Assembly: GCA_900766195.1 (NCBI GenBank) | Contig: CAAFUN010000154.1 | Coordinates: 1 to 25,806, forward strand | Source: an uncultured Bacteroides sp. | Lineage (GTDB): Bacteria; Bacteroidota; Bacteroidia; Bacteroidales; Bacteroidaceae | Length of the DNA stretch: 25,806 nucleotides | Direction of reading: 5' to 3' | Part shown: piece by piece, positions 8,070-15,270 of the stretch | Layout: each line of letters opens with the position of its first letter | Position numbering within the stretch: position 1 is the first letter of the stretch | Position numbers and translations under genes: made by a program | Notes under the pieces: model-generated | What the model was told of the DNA's origin: nothing | The model's database searches: none | Seen by the model: the letters and a program-made list of their open reading frames with translations, nothing else

Positions 8070-8792
8070 ATGGAAGTTTTTTGGAAAACAATTGCCGGAT
8101 ACAATGAAGCTACCTGGTTGTTTCAGGTTATCATTACTGTAATAGGCATTGCACTTACTATACTCCTCTATCAGAAGCCTACTATACTGGTCAAACGGCT
8201 AATGAAGGGATACATGGTATTCATTAACGGATGGATAGCCATTGTATACTACATGATGTATTGCAGCGAGAGGAGCTACAACTACATACTGGCCATTTTC
8301 TGGGGAGTAATCACATTAATCTGGCTTTGGGATCTCATTACGGGATATACCACGCTTGAGCGTTCGCATAAGTACGACTGGCTGACGTATGTGCTCTATA
8401 CAATGCCTTTCCTCTATCCCCTACTCTCGTGGGCCAGAGGAATGGAGTTTCCTATGATGACCACTACGGTAATGCCTTGCTCGGTTGCAGTGTTCTCCAT
8501 TGGATTGCTATTGGCTTTTTCGCGCAAGGTCAATCTGTTGGTTATCCTTTTTCTATGCCATTGGACGCTTATTGCATTCTCTAAAGTATATATGTATAAG
8601 ATTCCGGAAGATTTGTTGCTAGCCAGTGCCACTGTTCCGGCCATCTATCTGTTTTTCAATAATTACATTGAGCAAAACCTGGGTAAAGAAACAAAGCCAA
8701 GTGCCAAATACACCAAACTGATACTGATTTTACTCTGTACAGCAATTGGTATTTCTCTGGCTATCACACTATTTGATATATTTGTGGAGTAG
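8070..8792 (+). CDS. DUF6064-like integral membrane protein
   Basis: Membrane protein of 240 residues with roughly seven predicted helices and hardly any soluble domain. The opening, with YNEATWLFQ at residues 11-19, resembles the family I know as DUF6064; this is a recollection of the family pattern and was not searched. No catalytic or transport motif is evident and the function is unknown. It starts 27 bases after the ThrE-type pair with no promoter or terminator between, so it is probably the third gene of that operon. Whether it works with the exporter cannot be judged from one locus. Confidence 0.7.
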   Translation: MEVFWKTIAGYNEATWLFQVIITVIGIALTILLYQKPTILVKRLMKGYMVFINGWIAIVYYMMYCSERSYNYILAIFWGVITLIWLWDLITGYTTLERSHKYDWLTYVLYTMPFLYPLLSWARGMEFPMMTTTVMPCSVAVFSIGLLLAFSRKVNLLVILFLCHWTLIAFSKVYMYKIPEDLLLASATVPAIYLFFNNYIEQNLGKETKPSAKYTKLILILLCTAIGISLAITLFDIFVE

Positions 8793-8844
8793 AGAGATGC
8801 ATAGGTGGTATGACACCGTAAATGCAAGAAATAGGTAAAAGGTA

Positions 8845-8874
8845 TTTCATATTCCAAATTAATACATAACTTTG
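8845..8874 (+). promoter_or_regulatory. Bacteroides-type promoter driving the riboswitch and carboxylase operon
   Basis: TTTC at 8845-8848, 18 bases, then TAACTTTG at 8867-8874, matching the consensus TTTG/TAnnTTTG. Transcription would begin near 8880, just ahead of the cobalamin riboswitch. Confidence 0.75.
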
Positions 8875-8881
8875 CGTCGAA

Positions 8882-9090
8882 TTGGTTCGTTGCGTTTCGC
8901 TTAATTCTAACGCTACGATTAAAAGGGAATCGGGTGTAACTCCCGGACAGTCCCGCTGCTGTGAGGCTTTATACCAAACGTTATAATATTAACTCTAGCC
9001 ACTAACAGTGAAGCGCTGTTGGGAAGGCATTATAACGGAAGCCGAGTCAGAAGACCTGCCATTCACAGATGGTCATTCGCCTCGTGGGTT
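8882..9090 (+). ncRNA. Cobalamin (B12) riboswitch
   Basis: The conserved blocks of the class are present in order: AAAAGGGAATCGGGTG (8921-8936), GTCCCGCTGCTGTGAGGC (8950-8967), GCCACT (8998-9003), GGGAAGGC (9021-9028) and the B12 box GCCGAGTCAGAAGACCTGCC (9041-9060). The GGGA/TCCC pairing of the core is visible. Downstream sequence to about 9090, with TCGCCTCGTGGGTT, probably forms the last arm and kissing loop. No intrinsic terminator is obvious before the next gene, so control could be at translation start. The class normally switches expression off when adenosylcobalamin or a related corrinoid is bound. The outer edges of the element are approximate. Confidence 0.92.
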
Positions 9091-9204
9091 AGGTGTGTGT
9101 ACTTCAGTTAATCTTATAAATAATTTCAAGGCAAAACTTTAGATAAAAAGGCGTAAATCTTCTTATCACAGTAAAGTATGTGTCTTGTTGATCTGAAAAT
9201 GAAG

Positions 9205-10719
9205 ATGATAAAGAAAATTTTAGTAGCAAACCGTGGAGAGATAGCTATACGCATCATGCGTTCCTGCCAAGAGATGGGGATTACCTCTGTCGCTGTCTTT
9301 TCCGAAGCTGATCGTACAGCGAAACATGTCTTATATGCAGACGAAGCTTATTGCATTGGCCCTGCAGCATCACGTGAAAGTTATTTGAACATAGAAAACA
9401 TTATCAGGGTGGCCAAAGAGCATGATGTAGATGCTATCCACCCCGGATATGGTTTTCTGTCTGAAAATCCCGAATTTGCGCGTCGCTGCATAAAGGAGAA
9501 TCTTATTTTCATTGGCCCTACCCCCGAAACAATGGAGGCTATGGGTGATAAGATTTCTGCCCGTATACGTATGATTGATGCCGGAGTTCCGGTGGTGCCA
9601 GGCACGCACGAGAATCTGAAGAGCATTGATGAAGCCCGTAAGTTATGCAACGAGATTGGTTATCCCGTAATGCTGAAGGCATCAATGGGTGGCGGTGGAA
9701 AAGGTATGCGTCTCATTCACAACGAAGATGAAGTGGAGGAAGCATACATTACAGCCAAGAGTGAATCCTTATCTTCATTCGGCGATGACACTGTTTATCT
9801 GGAGAAGTTCGTTGAAGAACCTCATCATATCGAATTCCAAATTCTAGGCGACCAACATGGAAACGTAATCCACTTGTTTGAACGCGAATGCTCTGTGCAA
9901 CGTCGTAATCAGAAAATTGTGGAAGAAAGTCCGTCGCCATTTATCACCGAAGAGCTTCGCCGCTCAATGGGTGAGAAAGCTACCGCTGCTGCCAAAGCTG
10001 TGGGATATGTGGGTGCAGGTACCATTGAGTTTTTAGTAGATAAGCACCGCAATTTTTACTTCCTCGAAATGAATACCCGCCTGCAGGTGGAGCATCCCAT
10101 CACGGAAGAGGTTTTGGGCGTCGACTTGGTGAAAGAGCAAATTAAAGTAGCCGAAGGAAAACCGCTGCGTCTCCGCCAAGAAGACTTAAAACAACGCGGA
10201 CACGCCATTGAGTGTCGTATCTGTGCAGAAGATCCGCAAAACAATTTCATGCCTTCACCGGGTATCATCAAGCAAATTACAGAGCCTAACGGACTGGGTG
10301 TACGCATTGACAGTTACGTATACGAAGGATATGAAATTCCGGTATATTATGACCCGATGATAGGTAAGCTCATTGTATGGGCTGTGACCCGCGAGTATGC
10401 CATCGAGCGTATGCGTCGTGTACTTTATGAATACAAAATCACCGGCATCATGACCAACATCAGCTATCTGCGTTGCATCATGGATACGCCCGATTTTATA
10501 AAAGGGAAGTACGATACCGGATTCATTGCCAAAAACGGCGAGCGACTGTTGAAGAAAGTCTCTTCGACCAACGAAGAAGATGAAAACATCGCCATGATAG
10601 CCGCATACATCGACTACCTCATGAATCTTGAAGAGAATGCCTCTCCTACTACTACAGACAATCGCCCCATCAGTAAATGGCGCGCATTTGGTCTTCACAA
10701 AGGAGTATTAAGAATTTAA
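9205..10719 (+). CDS. Biotin carboxylase subunit of an acyl-CoA carboxylase
   Basis: ATP-grasp enzyme that carboxylates the biotin on the carrier protein, using bicarbonate and ATP. The start MIKKILVANRGEIAIR is that of AccC. The glycine-rich ATP loop GGGGKGM lies at 162-168. With the ATG at 9205 the catalytic residues fall at Glu288, Asn290, Arg292 and Glu296, the same numbers as in E. coli AccC, which supports this start over the ATG codons at 9178 and 9199. The protein has 504 residues, about 55 more than AccC. The extra tail, ending SKWRAFGLHKGVLRI, resembles the segment after the BC domain in fused propionyl-CoA carboxylase alpha subunits. First gene of a three-gene operon behind the cobalamin riboswitch; the next gene starts 16 bases later. 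Confidence 0.92.
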   Translation: MIKKILVANRGEIAIRIMRSCQEMGITSVAVFSEADRTAKHVLYADEAYCIGPAASRESYLNIENIIRVAKEHDVDAIHPGYGFLSENPEFARRCIKENLIFIGPTPETMEAMGDKISARIRMIDAGVPVVPGTHENLKSIDEARKLCNEIGYPVMLKASMGGGGKGMRLIHNEDEVEEAYITAKSESLSSFGDDTVYLEKFVEEPHHIEFQILGDQHGNVIHLFERECSVQRRNQKIVEESPSPFITEELRRSMGEKATAAAKAVGYVGAGTIEFLVDKHRNFYFLEMNTRLQVEHPITEEVLGVDLVKEQIKVAEGKPLRLRQEDLKQRGHAIECRICAEDPQNNFMPSPGIIKQITEPNGLGVRIDSYVYEGYEIPVYYDPMIGKLIVWAVTREYAIERMRRVLYEYKITGIMTNISYLRCIMDTPDFIKGKYDTGFIAKNGERLLKKVSSTNEEDENIAMIAAYIDYLMNLEENASPTTTDNRPISKWRAFGLHKGVLRI

Positions 10720-10735
10720 AGCACTACACAGAAGT

Positions 10736-11254
10736 ATGGAAATACATATAGGAAACCGCATTGCCAATGTTGAACTTGTCAACAAAGACGGCAACAAAGT
10801 ATCACTCACCATTGACGGAAAGCCGTATGATGTGGATATTGTAATGGTGGAAAAGGGTGCATGCTCTATCCTCAACGAGGGTAAAAGCTACAATGCCGAA
10901 CTACTGCGCTATGACAAAGGGAAGAAATATAAAATAAATACGCACTACTCCAGCTTTGATGTTGAAATAGTGGATACACAGGCCAAGTACTTGCGCATGC
11001 GTCAGAAAACTGAAGAAAAACAGGATGACAGCATCAGCTCGCCAATGCCGGGCAAGGTGGTGAAGATACCCGTTACCGTGGGACAGGTGATGAAACCAAA
11101 CGAAACGGTTATCGTGATTGAAGCCATGAAGATGCAGAGCAACTACAAGGTGAAAGGCGATTGCCGCATCAAGAGTATCCTGGTGGCAGAAGGTGACTCG
11201 GTAGCAGCCAATCAACCTCTCATTACAGTAGATACCGAAGGATTGGAAGATTAA
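10736..11254 (+). CDS. Biotin carboxyl carrier protein subunit
   Basis: Biotinylated carrier of 172 residues that shuttles CO2 between the biotin carboxylase and the carboxyltransferase. The C-terminal ~75 residues are a biotinyl domain with the motif EAMKMQ; Lys132 is the biotin attachment site. The N-terminal ~85 residues are beta-rich (VSLTIDGKPYDVDIV) and resemble the BT domain that links BC and BCCP in fused propionyl-CoA carboxylase alpha chains. There is no long Pro/Ala linker of the kind found in carriers of sodium-pumping decarboxylases, which favours a soluble carboxylase. It lies 16 bases after the biotin carboxylase gene and 41-62 bases before the carboxyltransferase gene, depending on the start used there. 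Confidence 0.9.
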   Translation: MEIHIGNRIANVELVNKDGNKVSLTIDGKPYDVDIVMVEKGACSILNEGKSYNAELLRYDKGKKYKINTHYSSFDVEIVDTQAKYLRMRQKTEEKQDDSISSPMPGKVVKIPVTVGQVMKPNETVIVIEAMKMQSNYKVKGDCRIKSILVAEGDSVAANQPLITVDTEGLED

Positions 11255-11316
11255 TTACAACAATCAGCATTCATCTTTGTGCAAACAAAGGTGATATGCT
11301 TATAGAAGATAGTAAT

Positions 11317-12861
11317 ATGGAACAGAATAAAGAAGAAAATAAAACTTACGCCGAGTTTCTGAAACGTGACGAAGCTGCCGAACTTGGAGGTGGCATCGAT
11401 AAAATAGATATCCAACACGCAAGTGGTAAAATGACCGCTCGCGAGCGCATCGATACACTACTGGATAAAGGTACATTTGTAGAAGTAGACAAACTGATGA
11501 TACATCGGTGTACCAACTACGGGATGGATAAGAATCATATTCCGGGTGACGGTGTAGTATCGGGCTACGGAAAAGTAAATGGTCAACAGGTATTTGTATA
11601 TGCCTACGACTTTACTGTTTCGGGAGGATCACTCTCTGCTGCCAATGCCAAGAAGATTGTTAAAGTACAGCAGTTGGCACTGAAAAACGGAGCACCTATC
11701 ATCGCCCTCAATGATTCGGGTGGTGCACGTATTCAGGAAGGTATTGAGAGCTTGAGCGGCTACGCCGATATCTTCTATCAAAACACCATGTCCAGCGGTG
11801 TGATTCCGCAGATTTCAGCCATATTGGGGCCTTGTGCCGGTGGAGCTTGCTACTCTCCCGCCCTGACCGATTTTATCTTTATGGTGAAAGAGAAGAGCCA
11901 CATGTTTGTCACCGGTCCCGATGTTGTAAAAACAGTGCTTCATGAAGAAGTGAGCAAAGAAGATCTGGGTGGTGCACAAGTGCACAGCACCAAGAGTGGT
12001 GTCAGCCACTTCATGTGCAACAGCGAAGAAGAAGTTCTGCTGGGTATCCGCGAGCTCCTCTCCTTCCTTCCACAAAACAATATGGACGATGTGACGAAAA
12101 GCAACTGCACGGATGATGTCAACCGCGAAGATGCAGCATTGGAAGTGATGGTTCCGCCCAATCCTAACGAACCGTACAACATGAAGGACATCATTGAGAC
12201 AGTGGTAGATAATCACTACTTCTTTGAAGTAATGCAAGGTTTCGCTCAAAACATTATCATCGGTTTTGCCCGTATGGGTGGACGTTCGGTAGGTATTGTT
12301 GCCAATCAGCCCATGTATCTGGCCGGAGTGCTGGATATTGACGCCAGTGACAAAGCTAGCCGTTTTGTACGTTTCTGCGACTGCTTCAATATTCCGTTGA
12401 TTACTTTCGAGGACGTTCCCGGATTCTTACCCGGATACGCACAGGAGAACAACGGTATTATCCGTCACGGAGCCAAAATAGTTTATGCTTTTGCCGAAGC
12501 CACCGTGCCCAAGCTCACTGTGATCACCCGTAAGGCCTACGGTGGTGCATACATTGTGATGAACAGCAAGCAGACCGGAGCCGACATGAACTTTGCCTAC
12601 CCCACAGCAGAGATTGCAGTGATGGGTGCCGAAGGAGCAGTCAACATCCTCTTCCGCAAGGCTAATGAAGAGCAAAAAGCCAAAGAGCTTGAACAATATA
12701 AGGAGAAGTTTGCTACTCCATTCCAAGCTGCCGAACTGGGATTCATCGACGAGATCATCCCACCACGCATGACGCGTAAACGCCTCATTCAAGCTTTGGA
12801 AATGACAGAAAATAAAATGCAGAGTAATCCGCCTAAAAAGCACGGCAACATACCGTTGTAA
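11317..12861 (+). CDS. Acyl-CoA carboxylase carboxyltransferase subunit (PccB/MmdA type)
   Basis: Carboxyltransferase of about 514 residues with the tandem crotonase folds of the PccB/MmdA family. It moves CO2 from biotin to an acyl-CoA, giving methylmalonyl-CoA from propionyl-CoA or malonyl-CoA from acetyl-CoA. The family signatures are SGGSLSAANAKKI, LNDSGGARIQEG, GPCAGGACYSPA in the N half and VPGFLPGYAQE and RKAYGGAYIVMNSK in the C half. At the substrate-discriminating position of GGAYxVM it has Ile413, where propionyl-CoA carboxylases usually carry Asp. An ATG at 11296 (AAAGGTGAT upstream) would add seven residues; the ATG at 11317 was chosen because MEQNKEE fits a natural N-terminus, but either is possible. 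No membrane decarboxylase subunit is nearby. Confidence 0.88.
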   Translation: MEQNKEENKTYAEFLKRDEAAELGGGIDKIDIQHASGKMTARERIDTLLDKGTFVEVDKLMIHRCTNYGMDKNHIPGDGVVSGYGKVNGQQVFVYAYDFTVSGGSLSAANAKKIVKVQQLALKNGAPIIALNDSGGARIQEGIESLSGYADIFYQNTMSSGVIPQISAILGPCAGGACYSPALTDFIFMVKEKSHMFVTGPDVVKTVLHEEVSKEDLGGAQVHSTKSGVSHFMCNSEEEVLLGIRELLSFLPQNNMDDVTKSNCTDDVNREDAALEVMVPPNPNEPYNMKDIIETVVDNHYFFEVMQGFAQNIIIGFARMGGRSVGIVANQPMYLAGVLDIDASDKASRFVRFCDCFNIPLITFEDVPGFLPGYAQENNGIIRHGAKIVYAFAEATVPKLTVITRKAYGGAYIVMNSKQTGADMNFAYPTAEIAVMGAEGAVNILFRKANEEQKAKELEQYKEKFATPFQAAELGFIDEIIPPRMTRKRLIQALEMTENKMQSNPPKKHGNIPL

Positions 12862-12885
12862 TTACCACATCTGCATGACAGATCT

Positions 12886-12922
12886 TTTGCCCGGGGCAAC
12901 TCAACTTGCTGCCCAGGGCAAA
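12886..12922. repeat. GC-rich hairpin 1 of a tandem pair
   Basis: TTTGCCCGGGGCA (12886-12898) pairs with TGCCCAGGGCAAA (12910-12922) through 13 positions with one mismatch and an 11-base loop. It has no T-run. It shares its GCCCGGGGCA core with the terminator directly behind it, so the two hairpins can pair with each other in alternative ways. Confidence 0.7.
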
Positions 12923-12928
12923 CAAATC

Positions 12929-12967
12929 AAAAGCCCGGGGCAAACTGATAATATGCCTCGGGCTTTT
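12929..12967 (+). terminator. Rho-independent terminator of the carboxylase operon
   Basis: AAAAGCCCGGGGCA (12929-12942) pairs with TGCCTCGGGCTTTT (12954-12967): 14 pairs including one G-U, with an 11-base loop. It ends in TTTTGCTTGCTTTG. It lies about 70 bases after the carboxyltransferase stop. A further TTTGCCCC at 12974-12981 can compete for the GGGGCAAA on its 5' side. Confidence 0.8.
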
Positions 12968-12981
12968 GCTTGCTTTGCCCC

Positions 12982-13487
12982 AGTGTATGACTATGCCTGT
13001 ATTTACTTCACACTTTTAGGTTATACTTTCTGTTTCACTTTACATCTGATAGACACTTTTCCTGTTTCACTTTACATGCTAATCCGTTTCTTCCTGATTA
13101 AGTAGACGTTTTTTAGTTTATAAACGATATCAGTAGACAGTTTTTAGAATATGATACTGAGACAGTAGTAGAAGTAGCGAGAAGTTGATTTTCAGTTAAA
13201 ACCTTTGCATTTGCCGGCAAAAGAGTCATTACCAACACAGTTAGCATTGTAAAAATAATTTTTATAAGTATACTATATCATTTATTTTACGTACAGTCTT
13301 CTTTCGAAGTTCCCTCCCAATAAAATAAAAAGGTTACAGATATACCTTATATAATAAACTACAATCAATAAAGTTTACGCGAATTAGTCTTTTCTTGCAT
13401 CTACTGATCAATTGAGTGCTCAAATAAGAAATAAGATTTAGTATTCCTCGAAAATCTATTCCTTACTCACGTAAGCAATAGAACCCG
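12982..13487. other. AT-rich noncoding stretch with direct repeats
   Basis: No convincing gene on either strand in this stretch of about 500 bases. It holds CTGTTTCACTTTACAT twice (13030-13045 and 13062-13077, period 32), AGTAGACGTTTTTTAG / AGTAGACAGTTTTTAG (13101-13116 and 13132-13147, period 31), and the perfect palindrome TTTGCCGGCAAA (13210-13221). From about 13230 on it is plain AT-rich sequence. No transposase remnant was recognised. Confidence 0.6.
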
Positions 13488-13490
13488 CTA

Positions 13491-13537
13491 GAAAATAAAA
13501 ATGGAGTGTGTAAAAGGTCTACTTCTACACACTCCAT
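13491..13537 (-). terminator. Rho-independent terminator of gpmA
   Basis: ATGGAGTGTGTA (13501-13512) and TACACACTCCAT (13526-13537) form a perfect 12-bp stem with a 13-base loop. Read on the minus strand it is followed by TTTTTATTTTC. It sits 20 bases after the gpmA stop. Confidence 0.92.
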
Positions 13538-13556
13538 CGTAATATTTAGAAAATTA

Positions 13557-14303
13557 TTATTTCTTCTTTCCTTGATTGGCCACAGCCTCCATCAGTTTCT
13601 TTATCTCTTCGGGATCGCCCAGGAAGTAATCCTTTTTCAGGTTCAGTTCATCGTCAAACTCAAACACATAAGGAACTGCCGTTGGCAGGTTTAAAGACAC
13701 GATATCCTCATCAGAAATGCCTTTCAGATGTTTGATGATACCACGCAAACTGTTACCATGAGCTACTACCAATATTTCGTCCACTTTCTTCAGATTAGGG
13801 AAGATCACACATTGCCAGTAAGGCATAATACGATCAATAGTATCTTTCAGAGACTCGGTACGTGGCAATTCAGCATCGGGCACTTCGCGATAGCGATCTT
13901 CAAAACGAGGATTACGCTTGTCATCTTCAGCCAAAGGATGCGGAGCTATATCATAGCTACGACGCCAAATCAACACTTGTTTGTCACCATACTTTTCAGC
14001 CGTTTCAGCTTTATTCAAGCCTTGTAGCTGTCCGTAATGCTTCTCGTTAAGACGCCATGACTTTTCTACCGGAATCCAATCTAAATTCATATTATCAAGC
14101 ACCGCATTCAAAGTCTTCACAGCTCTTTTCAGATAAGAGGTATAAGCCTTATCAAAATGAAAGCCTTTATCACTAAGAAGTTGGCCTGCTTTAGTAGCTT
14201 CTGCCACACCTTTTTCGGTCAAGTCTACATCTGTCCATCCGGTGAATCGGTTCTCTTTGTTCCATGCACTCTCGCCATGGCGTAGTAATACAATTTTCTT
14301 CAT
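13557..14303 (-). CDS. gpmA: 2,3-bisphosphoglycerate-dependent phosphoglycerate mutase
   Basis: Cytoplasmic glycolytic enzyme that interconverts 3- and 2-phosphoglycerate. The N-terminus IVLLRHGESAWN carries the phospho-accepting His9, and HGNSLRGIIKHL carries the second catalytic His182. The spacing matches His11 and His184 of E. coli GpmA, and the length of 248 residues is normal for the family. FTGWTDVDLTEKG (about 20-32) is the usual substrate-loop region. It has a good terminator. No clear Bacteroides promoter was found in the 70 bases upstream, so it may be read together with the secreted-protein gene before it. Confidence 0.96.
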   Translation of the reverse strand: MKKIVLLRHGESAWNKENRFTGWTDVDLTEKGVAEATKAGQLLSDKGFHFDKAYTSYLKRAVKTLNAVLDNMNLDWIPVEKSWRLNEKHYGQLQGLNKAETAEKYGDKQVLIWRRSYDIAPHPLAEDDKRNPRFEDRYREVPDAELPRTESLKDTIDRIMPYWQCVIFPNLKKVDEILVVAHGNSLRGIIKHLKGISDEDIVSLNLPTAVPYVFEFDDELNLKKDYFLGDPEEIKKLMEAVANQGKKK

Positions 14304-14373
14304 GTCATTTATTATATTTGAATCGTGTTAATAAAACGTTCAACAGCAAAGAGTTGTTCACACCACAGCGCAA

Positions 14374-15030
14374 TCATTTGCCTAATGACTCGGCATATAC
14401 ACACAACTTTAACACTTGTTGGGAATCATCAAATTTCACATTATTCTCTTTGATATAAAGCTCCAACTCTTTCTTATGCTCCGAATAGATTTTAAGCAAC
14501 TTCTTAAAGTTGATGAATTCCTTCTTATTCCCATCCTTTTCTATCCAATAGATATTATAATGGCTATCCACCAACATCTTATCGGGTTCATAAGCAAAGC
14601 TTTGTCCACCCTGACTATCCATTCCTTTATAGGTCTTTATAGAGGCTAATCGTGAAGTGCCATAACCCGCTATAGCGGGCTCTTTGCTGACACGCCCTTT
14701 ATATTGAACATAGAGTGCCGGATCGGTAGAAAGGATTTCAATGCCGGCACCATTTTCCGGATAGAACGTTCGGCTACCAAACTTTATGACATTAATGGTT
14801 TCGGGATTGGAAAGTACTTTTGTCTGTCCGTCAGCTCTGTCAACAAAATAGAACTTTTCTACCAACAGATTATAGTTCATCTTTTCATGAAATACCCTGC
14901 CGTCTTTTAAATGCACCGTAACGTCTTGCAAGTCTTTAAAAAGAAAAGGAGAAGACACACTATCGGTCTGAGCCCAGCTCGTCAGAGCTACACAACAAAA
15001 TAAGAATGAGGTAAATAAAGCTTGTTTCAT
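14374..15030 (-). CDS. Unknown secreted protein
   Basis: I do not recognise this 218-residue protein. It has a clear type I signal peptide (MKQALFTSFLFCCVALTSWAQ, probable cut after SWA), so it is periplasmic or secreted. The mature part is soluble, with a probably beta-rich first half (VTVHLKDGRVFHEKMNYNLL) and a helical, Lys/Glu-rich C-terminal quarter (FKKLLKIYSEHKKELELYI) that may be a short coiled coil. No lipobox, metal motif or catalytic signature is evident. It starts 30 bases after the terminator of the glycogen operon and ends 70 bases before gpmA. No consensus promoter was found, so it may rely on read-through or a weaker promoter. Confidence 0.75.
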   Translation of the reverse strand: MKQALFTSFLFCCVALTSWAQTDSVSSPFLFKDLQDVTVHLKDGRVFHEKMNYNLLVEKFYFVDRADGQTKVLSNPETINVIKFGSRTFYPENGAGIEILSTDPALYVQYKGRVSKEPAIAGYGTSRLASIKTYKGMDSQGGQSFAYEPDKMLVDSHYNIYWIEKDGNKKEFINFKKLLKIYSEHKKELELYIKENNVKFDDSQQVLKLCVYAESLGK

Positions 15031-15055
15031 GATAGTTATAAATAAGGTTATTGTA

Positions 15056-15109
15056 AGAAAACAAAAAAGCTGCCCAGAAGAGAAGTCTCAGACTCTTCCA
15101 AGGCAGCTT
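15056..15109 (-). terminator. Rho-independent terminator of the glycogen operon
   Basis: Read on the minus strand, AAGCTGCC (15109-15102) pairs with GGCAGCTT (15074-15067), with an inner GAAGAG/CTCTTC stem, and is followed by TTTTTTGTTTTC. It lies downstream of glgP and of the small ORF at 15129-15263. Confidence 0.88.
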
Positions 15110-15128
15110 ATTTTAGCATTATACTAAT

Positions 15129-15263
15129 TTAAACTTCAACGACAGCAACGGTATTTTTCCGATGCATATCTACTTTCGTCGCAACATTTCCGTGCATAAT
15201 CGTTACCTCTCTAAGCACAGAAAATGCGGTAATTAAGTTCTTTTCAGGCAAGCTCCTGTCCAA
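15129..15263 (-). CDS. Candidate small ORF downstream of glgP
   Basis: An open frame of 44 codons runs from a TTG at 15263 to a TAA at 15129. It lies entirely between the glgP stop and the operon terminator. The inner ATG at 15197 would give a 22-residue peptide (MHGNVATKVDMHRKNTVAVVEV). It is preceded by AGAGAGG at 9-15 bases, an unusually Shine-Dalgarno-like sequence for Bacteroidales. The longer frame adds SLPEKNLITAFSVLREVTI, which also reads like ordinary protein. No family is recognised. It could be a real small protein, the 3' remnant of a lost gene, or chance in an untranslated tail. Confidence 0.3.
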   Translation of the reverse strand: MDRSLPEKNLITAFSVLREVTIMHGNVATKVDMHRKNTVAVVEV

Positions 15264-15270
15264 TCAAACA

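Noticed and set aside
11815..12249. 144-codon minus-strand frame inside the carboxyltransferase gene
   Set aside because: It is a shadow of a conserved coding region and has no independent support.
9205..12861. Sodium-pumping methylmalonyl-CoA decarboxylase
   Set aside because: No membrane beta subunit or small delta subunit is present, the carrier lacks the long Pro/Ala linker, and an ATP-dependent biotin carboxylase is included.
12875..13105. 76-codon open frame after the carboxyltransferase gene
   Set aside because: It runs straight through the tandem hairpins and the 16-bp direct repeats, and its translation does not read like a protein family.
13030..13147. Possible small CRISPR array
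   Set aside because: The repeat units are only 16 bp, two different units occur twice each, the gaps are 15-16 bases, and no cas gene is nearby.
12982..13487. Possible insertion-sequence remnant
   Set aside because: No transposase fragment or matching terminal inverted repeats with a target duplication could be found.
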